DNA from: Apostichopus japonicus | Taxonomy: Eukaryota > Echinodermata > Holothuroidea > Aspidochirotida > Stichopodidae | Length of the DNA stretch: 64,000 nt | Assembly: GCF_037975245.1 (NCBI RefSeq) | Contig: NC_092575.1 | Location: 945,001-1,009,000 of the forward strand | Reading direction: 5' to 3' | In this document: piece after piece, positions 52,401 to 60,290 of the stretch | Layout of the letters: each line of letters opens with the position of its first letter | Position numbering within the stretch: the first letter of the stretch is position 1 | Made by a program: the position numbers and the translations under genes | The notes under the pieces: generated by a model | Told to the model about the DNA's origin: nothing | Seen by the model: only the letters and a program-made list of their open reading frames with translations | The model's database searches: none

Positions 52401-55400
52401 AAGAAGGATGTCCCTGCATGTGGTATGTGCCAATACTTCAATTAAACATATTGAACACACGGGGCAGGGGGGGGGGGGTGACATACACCGTCCGTGAGTT
52501 TGTGAGTGAGTGAGCGGGTGAGTGTGTGGGTGAGTGAGTGAGTGAAAGCGATATGCAGCTTTAAATTTCACACTGACTTAAGTTTGTTTACAAAAGTCAG
52601 TTGTGTGACATTTATTACGTTTACTGTTTTAATAATATCAAGTATTTATTAATTTTAGCCATACAGATAATTTGACAATCCATGCAGATAATGTGCAAAG
52701 GTGTATTTCATATTTCATGTTATTCTGAATTTCACAAAATCTGATAGTAACATACTCGATCGTTAATAAATTTCCTACCTGATAACGTAATGTAAATATA
52801 TTTACCCCACCCCCACCAAAACAGAATTGCACCAGAAACGTGGTTGAAAATTAAACATGAAGACATATATTAATTTTAATATAAAATCAGGGTATTGTTG
52901 TTACCAAATACTCAAATTGAAATGAGAATTATTCAACCCCCCCCCCCCCCCACCACCACACCACACCAGATTCTCCTGCTTACAAGTGTCAAAATGTCCT
53001 CCATGAAAGCAAAATGTTTTATCCATTTCACAGCGCCGGTAGATTGTCCAGAAGGGTACACGCCATTTAAGCGGTCTTGTTATAAGTTTTGGAGAATTAA
53101 GAAGAATTTTGAGGATAGCAAATCGTTCTGTAAGGTGAAAGGGGGACATTTAGTGACCATCACGTCTCGAGAGGAAAGCGATTTTGTATCTGAACTAGCT
53201 GGGACACGACGAGTTTGGATCGGAGCCGAACGCAACTTCTCTGGTGAGTGGCAATAGTAATAAATCTTCAGTAGATAGTTCATATAGACAACGTTGCTAT
53301 TTGTTCCCAATTATTATTACAGAGAGAGCATGAGGTTTTAGCGGACTCTTCTCTGTTTTACCATTTGTTTATCTCGCACCCAGCCCCCCCCCCCCCCCAC
53401 CCCCCGGCCCTTCCTATAGAAAAAAAACATTAAATATGGCTATAAGGTTGGTCAAGTTACCATTGGACTGCAGTAATACCCTAAAATGGAGGCTAATAGC
53501 AAAATGTTCTATATACCATTACAGATTTTATGTTTTCCCTCTTAAAAATACGGCAAATTTGACCGTCTAAAAACTCTAAATATTGTCCTTGGTTCAGTCG
53601 GGGACTAATGACAGTCGTTGGGTTCATATACATTCAGTCGGGGAACAATTAGACCACTCCTCCACGCCCTGGACTTCCTTTCAAAAAGATTCATGCCCCT
53701 GACTAGATCAGTTAGGGAATTTAGAATTTGTCCCTCCACCTTTGAAATCCAAACATGTGCACAGCACTGTACGTACTGTTTTTAACATGGTTGTAATCTT
53801 CGTACCAATTTATAGCTTATTCAGCAATGTTACATCTTATTCAAGAAAATAAAAATATGTCGATCTTCAACATCAATATGATCAGAGACTAGTTTGTAGC
53901 TAGTCTGTTCCAGAAAGAACAGTTCGCGGAACTACCATGCTATGGCATAGACACTATCCATTTGTAGTGCACACTAAACTACGGCCGAATCCGAAATTTC
54001 ACCAGATGTTAATGTATCGAATAACTATGAATGATAAATTCCGATGATATGTTGTCTGCTGTTTTGTGACAGTCTTTGTATTGAAGCATTATAGTATGAA
54101 AAAATTGAAATGTATCATGAAACTTACCCGCAGAAATGGACGAGGCACAACGAATGATGGAAGCTGAAACTTTTATGGGCGGATGTTGGTATGTGCATTT
54201 GGTATAGGCTGCTGTTATCTCATATTCGTTGTCAAGTTCGATATTGTTTTCTATTCACCAGCTTCGTTCCAGACGTACAACTCCTCCGGTGATGATTCCT
54301 ACACGTTTCTACCGGATCGTATTCCCAGAGGCATTGGGTCTATACGGTTCAGTATAACGGCACGGAGTGACGCATACATCATACTGAGCCCAACAATGGA
54401 GCCAGACGAACACACACCTGTGTATGAAATTGGTAAGGCCTAACAATGCGAACTTTTGGGGATTATTCCAGTGCACGTGCGCGCTACAATATTGGTATTA
54501 CTTGCCAGGTGAACGATACCTACTTGACTAGACTTTCAAACTTACAGTTTCATATAGTCTCTGTACGTTTGCAGTTTCAGAGGCTAGCTGCGCAGGCAAC
54601 TTATTATAAGCCTGTCATGGCGCTCACAAGCGCCCTCACTTTGTATCGGTACCTACATGACTATACTTCCTGGTGTGTTGTCCGCCCAAACAATAACACC
54701 ATGAACAACCGAAAATTTCTTCCTAATACTTCAAGCACTCCACGCGCACTACAATAATGCGTAGTTGCAGGCAAATGCAGTTCTAGTTTCAGTTTGGTTT
54801 TGGGACATTTCACGTATACTTAGTGCTGTCGTCTTTGTACTTTATGTAACATTGGTACCTGTAAATCACGCCCTCATCACCTGACCAGAATCCACATACA
54901 CTGTGATCGTGTGTCATGGTATTCTGTAGGGCAATGGTATGCAGAAGTGCATGCAGGTTCAAGTTTTCGCATTATTCATAAAATAAATGCAGGCTTTGCT
55001 TATGATTATCCGCCACCTTTAACAGGAACTATAGATTTATGGCGATGGCAGCCAACTCAATAAATGTATACATCATATCATGGAATCCTGCAGTAACTTA
55101 ATCCGTACTTTACATTTTATGGATTCTTACAGCAATCGGAGTTAACAGGAGAAATTTCATCAGAAGGTGCATGGATTGTCCAGAAGAAGATTCAGAGCAG
55201 AAATACCTTCTGGGGGCAAATACCGAACAACGTTTCTATGTCAATTTTCGCGATGGTAACGTCCGCGTTGGTCGTTATACAATACGAAATATAAACCTTC
55301 ACTTCATTGATCAAAATCCATTCCGTGTGTATTATGTGGGATTCAAAACGGTTGGTGAAGCAGGCACGTGGAAATTCTTTGACAGTAAGTTACTCCATCG

Positions 55401-56329
55401 CTTTGTCTGTTATATATTAATGAATGCACTGGTTTATAGTAAGTAATGGTAGTCCACAAGCATAAAATGTAGCACTTACGAGGGCTGATTTTTGTTCACA
55501 TTGTGAGCTGGAAGTCTATCCGAAATGCCTCTTAATTAATGTGTCCCTTACTGTAGATATAAGTGTTTGAAAACCTTTATAAGGTCTTCTACGTGATTAC
55601 TGGGTCTCAGTGGGGTGGAGGTGGGGTGAGGGTGGGGTGTTACGTCATTATACTGTCCAAGTTGTTGAACTTTCCCTTTGTACTATATTGTTACAAAATA
55701 TTTGCTTTAGCTGTTGTTGTGCTTGGAATCCATTGCTTCCACGTCCATTTTCGGTAACTAGGGACACGCCAGATATCAAACCTATATCTCAGACATATCA
55801 AAGAAGAACAGTTTTAAACCCTACAGTTTAACAATATAAAAAGGGGACTTCGAACCTGGCTTAGCTATCAACACGAGGGACATTGAGATCAAACCTAGCC
55901 TAAAGCTATCACCAAAAAGAAAGAACATGTTAATCAAATCCGTCGCTTTGCTATCTAAACGAAGACCATGAGGATTGAACCTGGCATAGTTATTTACAAG
56001 AAGTTCATGAAGTTGTTTAAATATCTAGTAGATGGCTCACCTATATAGCCTTGCTGTAACTAAAGCAGCAAAATACTCACCCCCAAAATGAACGAAAGAC
56101 AGTCGGATTGACGTTGGGAAACTTAAATTTCAGACGTCTTTACTTTTTCCTTTCAGATGACTTTATGTGGCTGACTTCCGAGAGATGGAGTTATGACAAT
56201 TACCGATACGGAGAACCCAGTAACTACGACGGACAAGAGAATTGCCTAGAGACTAATTTCGATTCCAAGATTGGAGCTTGGAATGATCACTTCTGTAATC
56301 TCAAAAAGTCGTTTGTTTGTGAGATTTAA
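10919..56329 (+). CDS. Giant secreted protein: 17 repeat domains, two VWD-C8 sets, CTLD with inserted Methyltransf_FA
   Basis: I joined 63 exons. Every junction is GT-AG, phases match throughout, and the summed length of 10,764 nt is exactly 3,588 codons including TAA at 56327-56329. Order: signal peptide (10919-10976), 17 A+B domains (15339-45266, with 14 linker microexons), VWD1, C8, TIL, VWC/EGF-like, VWD2, C8, first CTLD half, Methyltransf_FA (two exons), second CTLD half. VWD-C8-TIL sets are typical of mucins, von Willebrand factor, zonadhesin and other secreted gel or adhesive proteins, and they often multimerise by disulfides. The C-terminal lectin suggests carbohydrate or pathogen binding. 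No transmembrane segment follows the signal peptide, so the product should be secreted. The repeat domain is not one I recognise. The copy number could be affected by assembly of near-identical units. Confidence 0.88.
12172..14013. mobile_element. Cluster of hAT-like termini, partly nested or interleaved
   Basis: CAGTGGCGGATCCAGG at 12172 is a lone terminus. CAGTGGCGTAGCTAGG at 12606 pairs with an inverted copy ending at 13901; flanks TACACGCA and ATAACGCA match at 5 of 8. CAGGGGCGGATGCAG at 13692 pairs with an inverted copy ending at 14013. The last two pairs overlap without nesting, so at least one has been rearranged. The motif AAGCGGAGCGCCA with its inverted partner occurs near 12690 and 13735, and in related form near 17755 and 20597. 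Confidence 0.6.
13186..13415. mobile_element. Foldback (inverted-repeat) element
   Basis: The left arm (ACACTCTAAAAACAAATGAGTGG...) is an imperfect inverted copy of the right arm (...GTGAAATTCACCTATGTTTTTATCAG). The middle is filled with smaller palindromes of ACTCCTAATATGAGT and TGATCACTC type. It could form a long hairpin and looks like a foldback MITE. Confidence 0.65.
15339..17037 (+). CDS. Repeat domain 1 (exons 15339-15612 and 16904-17037)
   Basis: The first and most diverged copy. The A exon contains LWRSELYASREDTG and YQLLDHEQAS, matching LWVLRLFASQNEDGTG and QLLNNDQMS in later copies. The B exon has the two conserved cysteines (HLC and TIC). It has no linker microexon. Phases 1-2 then 2-1. 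Confidence 0.82.
16105..16460. repeat. AT microsatellite and short tandem repeats in an intron
   Basis: TA dinucleotide runs are mixed with AGCCGATATATA units, then a tandem series of AAAAAGCCGATT and AAAAAGCTATT, then a second copy of GATATATATTAAAATGCTGT. It lies in the intron between the two exons of domain 1. Confidence 0.85.
17524..17877. mobile_element. MITE with CAGGGGCGTCGGA ends
   Basis: A 354-bp element starts CAGGGGCGTCGGAGC and ends with the near-complement GCTTCCGACGCCCCTG. CAACT lies on both sides, so the target duplication is 5 bp, or longer and decayed. A palindrome GCGCCAACCATGGTGGCGCG lies inside. It sits in the intron before repeat domain 2. Confidence 0.68.
18313..19656 (+). 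CDS. Repeat domain 2 (exons 18313-18619 and 19520-19656)
   Basis: The A exon carries VWRMMLFLSPHQDGSG and RQLLNTNQAS. The B exon carries GPGTAYPYVC and AITC. The acceptor is ambiguous: CCCAAG then TCCAAG gives two in-phase AG sites 6 bp apart (18313 or 18319), so two residues may be optional. No linker exon follows. Confidence 0.83.
19111..19182 (-). tRNA. tRNA-like gene or tRNA-derived SINE head (anticodon UCA)
   Basis: 72 bases on the minus strand fold as a tRNA. The acceptor stem has one mismatch (GCGTCCA with TGGAGGC). The A box is TAGCCTAGTGG and the B box is a perfect GGTTCGAATCC. A 5-bp anticodon stem TCCGC/GCGGA closes a 7-base loop reading GTTCAGA, which would place UCA at 34-36. 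UCA would read UGA, and the size is wrong for a selenocysteine tRNA, so a tRNA pseudogene or SINE promoter is more likely. It lies in the intron between the two exons of domain 2. Confidence 0.6.
19372..19422. repeat. (AT)n microsatellite
   Basis: About 45 bases of TA repeat downstream of the tRNA-like element. A similar but shorter TA tract lies on its other side near 19047, suggesting that both flank one inserted unit. Confidence 0.85.
20396..20694. mobile_element. hAT-like MITE with near-perfect 8-bp target duplication
   Basis: It starts CAGGCGCGTAGCCAAGG and ends with the inverted CCTGGCTACGCGCTTG. The flanks are TGTGTTGT before and CGTGTTGT after (7 of 8). 299 bp, no coding capacity, poly-G and poly-C subterminal runs. 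It lies in the intron between domains 2 and 3. Confidence 0.75.
20808..21875 (+). CDS. Repeat domain 3 (exons 20808-21105 and 21739-21875)
   Basis: The A exon includes VWQIQMFASQHDDGTG and SQQILNPDQMA. The B exon includes GLGSDNGLPYMC and ITTC. Closer to the later copies than domains 1 and 2. No linker exon. Confidence 0.86.
22396..23459 (+). CDS. Repeat domain 4 (exons 22396-22702, 22862-22998, linker 23433-23459)
   Basis: The first member of the recent array, P subtype (DPYDTMVDTSVV). It begins EMLQIADQ where later copies have DVPIADQ. The B exon reads SIDFTEMGLGSDFPYIC. The 27-nt linker encodes FQQRPRPVVG. Confidence 0.9.
24094..25148 (+). CDS. Repeat domain 5 (exons 24094-24397, 24557-24693, linker 25122-25148)
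   Basis: P subtype (DPYDAMVDTTVVFNV, RGGTPLWVLRL). The B exon has LGKDDTVTGC where most P copies have LGEDDTVTGC. Linker FQQRPRPVVG. Confidence 0.9.
25781..26828 (+). CDS. Repeat domain 6 (exons 25781-26084, 26234-26370, linker 26802-26828)
   Basis: Q subtype: DQYDAMVYTSVVFDV and RSGTP in the A exon; EIGPGSDFPYIC, LDKNPGADMEL and FGQDDTVKGC in the B exon. The linker acceptor is TTTTTAG instead of TTTTCAG. Confidence 0.9.
27461..28504 (+). CDS. Repeat domain 7 (exons 27461-27764, 27914-28050, linker 28478-28504)
   Basis: Q subtype like domain 6, with ADRTPQ in place of ADQTPQ and NPGANMEL in the B exon. Confidence 0.9.
29136..30199 (+). CDS. Repeat domain 8 (exons 29136-29439, 29603-29739, linker 30173-30199)
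   Basis: P subtype with FASQYENGTG (the usual motif is FASQNEDGTG) and VIPGRQFQFSGG. Nearly identical, introns included, to domain 9. Confidence 0.9.
30831..31895 (+). CDS. Repeat domain 9 (exons 30831-31134, 31298-31434, linker 31869-31895)
   Basis: P subtype with FASQYENGTG. Its A exon, B exon and the intron between them read the same as those of domain 8, pointing to very recent duplication or gene conversion. Confidence 0.9.
32525..33567 (+). CDS. Repeat domain 10 (exons 32525-32828, 32978-33114, linker 33541-33567)
   Basis: Q subtype, with the same coding sequence as domain 12, which lies exactly 3,365 bp downstream. First half of the duplicated dimer. Confidence 0.9.
34200..35260 (+). 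CDS. Repeat domain 11 (exons 34200-34503, 34667-34803, linker 35234-35260)
   Basis: P subtype with FASQYENGTG. The B exon ends LPK, not LPR, and the linker reads FRQRPRPVVG. Both changes are shared only with domain 13. Confidence 0.9.
35890..36932 (+). CDS. Repeat domain 12 (exons 35890-36193, 36343-36479, linker 36906-36932)
   Basis: Q subtype, the copy of domain 10 in the second dimer. Confidence 0.9.
37565..38625 (+). CDS. Repeat domain 13 (exons 37565-37868, 38032-38168, linker 38599-38625)
   Basis: P subtype, the copy of domain 11 with the shared LPK ending and FRQRPRPVVG linker. Confidence 0.9.
39255..40299 (+). CDS. Repeat domain 14 (exons 39255-39558, 39708-39844, linker 40273-40299)
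   Basis: Q subtype with ADQAPQ at the start. The A-exon acceptor follows CTCTGAACAG where other copies have CTCTTAACAG. Linker FQQRPRPVVG. Confidence 0.9.
40932..42000 (+). CDS. Repeat domain 15 (exons 40932-41235, 41399-41535, linker 41974-42000)
   Basis: P subtype (DPYDAIVDTTVV, FASQYENGTG), last of the homogeneous array. The linker changes to FQQRPRPDVG. Downstream intron similarity to the other units stops just after this linker, marking the array edge. Confidence 0.9.
42437..43425 (+). CDS. Repeat domain 16, diverged (exons 42437-42734, 42858-42994, linker 43399-43425)
   Basis: Still alignable (IAEQSPQAIVRGANVNIRF, LWMLRLFASQNEDGTG), but the B exon is changed (FTDIGPDSEFPYIC, NFADASAVTGC) and the linker is FSHQARPVDG. 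Introns no longer match the array. Confidence 0.9.
43786..45266 (+). CDS. Repeat domain 17, diverged (exons 43786-44080, 44614-44750, linker 45228-45266)
   Basis: The A exon has LWLLELFASQNDDGTG and PQLLDHEQM. The B exon has GAGTDLPYIC and ITTC. The linker exon is longer (39 nt, acidic, SLSQEEEQHAEG) and leads into the first VWD domain. By its LLDHEQ motif this copy is closer to domain 1, as expected for old copies at array edges. Confidence 0.87.
45813..47761 (+). CDS. VWD domain 1 (exons 45813-46144, 46810-46965, 47593-47761)
   Basis: Starts with the VWD signature CRIWGDPHLKSFDG, then HSFQNVGEYVAVQTC and TLKYNGEVYALTHPSKVSVNG. The second exon gives KVCGLCGNYD, the conserved CGLCG motif associated with disulfide exchange in VWF-type multimers. 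The third covers the tail up to the C8 domain (FRPCGEGS, THCGILND). Phases 1-0, 0-0, 0-1. Length is normal for one VWD. A second donor 24 nt downstream of 46144 duplicates the first (see findings). Confidence 0.93.
46170..46570. repeat. Intronic array of ACCGGT-centred palindromes
   Basis: Variants of TTTAATGCCGGTATTAAT and TTTAATACCGGTATATA repeat irregularly over 400 bases between the first two VWD1 exons. The core ATACCGGTAT is self-complementary, so adjacent units can also pair. Not a recognised transposon. Confidence 0.75.
48247..48438 (+). CDS. C8 domain 1
   Basis: A single 192-nt phase 1-1 exon with the C8 cysteine pattern: LASCHPYVSP, NNCVFDLCQL, FLCGSVEAYLYEC and QQCG. It follows VWD1 as in mucin-type assemblies. 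Confidence 0.92.
48896..49101 (+). CDS. TIL (trypsin-inhibitor-like cysteine-rich) domain
   Basis: A 206-nt exon, phase 1 to 0. It encodes QCSENMVFESRGSACPPTC, ETCECAEGMVLDGTEC and ESCGCKMDNGVY, the usual TIL order C..y..C...C..tC, C.C..G.v.....C, C.C. It acts as the structural connector of VWD assemblies. Inhibitory activity is not implied. Confidence 0.9.
49741..49927 (+). CDS. VWC/TILa-like and EGF-like segment
   Basis: A 187-nt exon, phase 0 to 1: GEEFMSSNCSELCTCGE, VCIYPVTC, then MCGVKGGQRDCYCQKGYVGNG. It corresponds to 888-1071 (minus) in the neighbouring gene. Confidence 0.88.
50343..51962 (+). CDS. VWD domain 2 (exons 50343-50680, 51271-51426, 51824-51962)
   Basis: CRIYGDPHFLTFDDVFYSF opens the domain. 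The second exon has KVCGLCGNADGND. The third has SWAFGQC and a cysteine-bounded tail before C8. The exon phases (1-0, 0-0, 0-1) are identical to VWD1, so the two assemblies arose by duplication. Confidence 0.93.
52237..52422 (+). CDS. C8 domain 2
   Basis: A 186-nt phase 1-1 exon: FAYCHDYQSP, HSCVFDLCGNLP, LFCASANQYVQAC, PACG. Unlike the first set it is not followed by TIL: the next exon in phase is the CTLD. Confidence 0.92.
53034..53243 (+). CDS. First half of the C-terminal C-type lectin domain
   Basis: A 210-nt phase 1-1 exon: DCPEGYTPFKRSCYKF, SKSFCKVKGGHLVTI, EESDFVSEL and VWIGAERNFS. It carries the C0 pair, the first core cysteine and the WIG motif, then stops at GTGAGT. Its partner is at 56157-56329. 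Confidence 0.9.
54262..55384 (+). CDS. Methyltransf_FA-type domain inserted in the CTLD (exons 54262-54432, 55133-55384)
   Basis: Two phase 1-1 exons (171 and 252 nt). Recognisable features: IRFSITARSDAYIILSPT, VYEIAIG, FYVNFRDGNVRVG, DQNPFRVYYVGFKT and AGTWKF. This is the pattern of the Pfam Methyltransf_FA family (PF12248), named after crustacean farnesoic acid O-methyltransferase. No methyltransferase SAM-binding motif is visible, so I expect a binding or structural role. Both exons can be skipped without changing frame, which would restore an ordinary CTLD. Confidence 0.82.
56157..56329 (+). CDS. Second half of the C-type lectin domain and stop codon
   Basis: The last exon: DDFMWLTSERWSYDNY, then YGEPSNYDGQENC, AWNDHFC and SFVCEI followed by TAA. 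WND and the remaining core cysteines are present. The usual EPN/QPD triplet is EPS, so calcium-dependent sugar binding may be altered. The final Cys near the terminus pairs with the first-half Cys in known CTLDs. Confidence 0.9.
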
Positions 56330-59300
56330 TAACTTTCATACCACCGAATGCTACACTGAATTGAATTAAACAGATTAGTCTAAGCCTTCAGTCGTTTTCA
56401 TTTACAAAACAATATAGAGGCATATAAGAAAGTTAAAGCAGTGTATCCAGAGGCTGATGCTGTTGGTTCAAAAGACAAAACAAAAACTATATGATGATTT
56501 TATGCGAAGCTGTATCTACAGGCCATCACATGGCATTGTAAAAACGCTCATTACTCAACCAAAATATTGTATATCATCTCAATAGCTTGATATTAAACTG
56601 AGTCAGTATATATGGCCTGCAATTGTCACTTTTGAGTTAATTTAATTTTCGATTTATTAGTGAAAACGATAGTTTAAGGATGACATATTTTGGTATGTTT
56701 GACTTTCTAGAAAAAAAAACATGTTAGTATTTTATCCTTGTATATCATGTTCTTTGTAAAGGTTGAAACTACATTATATTCTAGTTAGAATAAATTTTAA
56801 CCCAATTGCTTGCGATTTGACTTTCATAGACGATCTAATGCCATTACGAGATTATGTTTTAATTATAAGAACAGTCCATCCATTATGAAGATGAATACAG
56901 ATTTGAATCAATTTGCATAACAAATCAATTTTTATTTTATATTTGTATCTTTGCTATGATATTATTAACACTTAAATTCTGCTGGAAATCAAACTTTCAA
57001 AAAGAATAATTTAATAAATATTCATGTTTTTCTTTTCTTCTCGTTCACGCAAAAATGCACGTACAGTTTAACACAACACTGTCCAATGATACATGTGATC
57101 ATAGGACTTTTCTGTGCTTAATACATGAAAGAAACATCCATACGCGGCCGGGCATATCGTAATCGGACAGGTAGAATTAGTGGAAATATTCATAAATAGA
57201 GAGCAGTAGATAATACGGCGCTCATATGGAGCAGCGATGGGTGGTGTTCAAAAATGAATGTCAGAGGCGCGGCCACCATTTTGTTCTGTAAGAAAGGGAG
57301 GGAGGGAGGTGGGGGGGCGACTAGATACTATGTCGTCGAGGGCAGGGGTGGCCACTCGCTTTTGAAAAGATTTGGCAGAATGGGAATAAACTTAAGGTGC
57401 AAAATAGTGTTATATTTTGAAACAACGAAGAATGGTTTACTGTTTATGTGCACATACATACATGTTATATATTCATGTACTGCACACTTGAGTTATTTTG
57501 TATTATTCTGTCGGCCAGTCGAGGGGTTCCGGGGGTGGTTGGGGGGGGGTATGACCTCCTTTATATTTGACGTGGTTGTGCAGATCTGATGAGACTTTGT
57601 ATATAGACCAGTTGTTTTGACCGCGTCTTCTGTTTTTTATTCTTTTTAATTACTCACTTGAGCTGATTTACCCTTGATTACATTGTGAAACGATACAAAT
57701 GACGGTGGTTGTCTGTAGCATTCAAATTTTATCAAAATACCTTATAAAAACACTGCACATTTTTACTTATTTCGTTCAACAGTCAGGTCTTACATAAGGT
57801 ATAAAAAAATATCCAAAAAGTTTTGATCACAAATATTGCTGAGTGTAAAAATGTGGGTATCCAAACTTACATATAAATGACACTCAATCTGCACTAACCA
57901 TAATTTCCAATTTTATTTTACAAGCAACTTTTTGATCATTGAATACTCTACCTATCAAAAAAACACAACACTGGTCATTTATTTAAAGCACCTGCATACA
58001 CTCAGTGTGACCACCAAATTTTGCTGAGAATCCAACGTGCTAGCTAATCACTGTATTGGTTAAAACTTCAATAAAACTTAAAAAGTCAGCTGATAACATA
58101 ACAGTTATCCGATATTTGGTGATGAAGTTATCATGTATTTAGCTGGAAGACTGCAAACGCAAAGAACCGGGCATATGTAAGTTGGTGTATCGGCGTTTTC
58201 AAACAGTCAGGATGCAGGTAAAGCACCTGTTTGGCTTATTATTACAATACTTGCATTCACCCAGAGTCAATAAAATTTCCCAACTTCCAATTAACTTAGT
58301 TCCCTTTTTTAAAAGCTACCAAAGACAACTTTTTTTCTTATTGTGCATTGATGGTTTGGTGACCATACACTATCCGGAATGAATGATAAGTTCACGGTAC
58401 ATACAAATTAATAATTCGCTAATACCCTATGGATGTATATCATATTAATTTAAATACTGATGTCACACTGATGTTTAACACATGCAGGTATATTAATCTG
58501 ATAATACTGATATGTTTCACAATATCATGTAACAGATGGTTTTCAGAGCAGAAAATATTAAAATTACATCAGGGTCATCTGAGATCATAGTTACTTTAAT
58601 TTCATGTTATGAATAGATTAATGATCAGTTTATTGTAAACATTCTTAGTGATACCATTAGAACTCATTGATAACATTACATTGAGAAAATAAATTTTAAA
58701 AATGCCGAAATTGTCTGCATGTTAAAAACATTTTCAAGCCTGTGTAAAATCTATAAAAAATGGCAGCAACCCAAACAAATAAAAGTTAATTCTGTCAAGA
58801 TGTAACTCCCTTAACATTGTTTTAGATTTTGAGCAAGACCAGGTGTAACATGAAAGATATAGCATTTAATTACACAATGTTATAAATATGACTGTGATTT
58901 GCAACTTGATATATGACACTTATCATTATTAAGTACTTTGTCATTCGTTGACAGTTCATTCACAAATGAATAACTCTGAAAGACTTTAAAGAAACATGCA
59001 ATTTCACTGCAAATAGTACTGAGTTTACAAGATTTTATCAACCTGGGGCAATATACATTTCTTACAACCCTGCAAACAGCATTTTCAATGATATCAGAAC
59101 AACTCAATGCATATCAGATTGTAAAACAATTAATAATAATACAATTCCTGTTATTCCATGATTATGATCAGATAACTACCTAAGATTAATAGGTGGAAAG
59201 AAAGTCATTAACAAGATGACTGTAAGCTGTTATTTGAAAATGACTCTCAGTGATTGTGGGACAATAAATCCATATAATGTTAAAATTAATCATTGTGAGC

Positions 59301-59410
59301 AATAAGTGTTCTAATGCAATGCTGAGCAAAAAGTCACATTTCCTAATATGGACAAACTATTACAACTATTTGCATCCAAGATATAAATGCAAATATGACA
59401 TTACTGCATT
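56330..59410 (+). other. 3' UTR and intergenic DNA
   Basis: AATAAA polyadenylation signals lie at 56789-56794 and 57013-57018; either may end the giant gene. Beyond, AT-rich DNA has a G-rich patch near 57300-57560 but no supported gene. Confidence 0.5.
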
Positions 59411-59970
59411 GACACACACATGGGTCTCATTGTCAGAACACAGCTAAAAGCAGGCTTGTAAGGCACTGAAACATGCAAAGGCATATCTGAACACAGGGCT
59501 GTAAGATAAGACAACATTTAGGTCTCACTGCCAGATCTCAGATGAAAGCAGAGCTCAAAGACAATGCCACACACAATGGCCTCCCTGTCCCAGCAAAGCA
59601 GAAAAGAGGGATGTAAGAAAATAAAACGGAAACAGCACCACTTCATGAGCATACAGTAGCTGAAAGCAAGCCCCCAAAACACAAAGGCCTCACATGTCCC
59701 CTAACAAGGGCAAACAAATCTAGAATAAAGTAAAACACTTTCAGACTCCACTGTAAGAACACACCTCAACTATAGGAAAACAGAACAATAGAGCAACAGT
59801 CTTATTGTTGGAACACAGCTGTAAGCAAGGCTCAAAGACAATGAAACACACAAAAGGCCCCAATGTCCCCCCCCCCTTCCCTGCAACTGCAAACAGGGCT
59901 ATAGGACAATGAACTAGAGAGTGGGCTCATTGTCAGAACATAGCTATGAGAAGGGCCCATCATAGACAGT
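59410..59970. repeat. Degenerate minisatellite, period about 50-60 bp
   Basis: Successive units share a GGTCTCATTGTCAGAACACAG start, an AAGCAGGCT...AAGACAATG middle and an ACACACAAAGGCC end, with many changes. Clear units begin near 59423, 59478, 59520, 59575, 59800 and 59925. It lies just 3' of the terminal exon of the minus-strand gene. Confidence 0.7.
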
Positions 59971-60290
59971 GAGACTCTTGTACGTCATTGCATATGAACA
60001 GTATGTTTCTTTAAACTTCCCAAAATTGACAACTGAATTGAACATTCTACTAATTCCTTATTGTATACAACTAACCAAACTTCCTTCCTGTTACAATTCA
60101 CCTCACAAATGAATTTCAGTACCTGTGATAGACCTACCAGCTTCCTTCTCTTTGTCCAATGTGAAGCGTTGACAACATTATAACAACTTTCCGAGTACAG
60201 GAATACTGAAAACTCCATTCAAAATCACCAAAATAGGCACAAAGGCATCTTGTAGTTTGTTATTTTATTTTTGGTTTCTGATCGTTAAAA

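Noticed and set aside
54446-54757. Plus-strand open frame of about 100 codons in the intron between the two inserted-domain exons
   Set aside because: No domain similarity; it begins right after the GTAAGG donor of a well-supported exon and is not needed for the frame.
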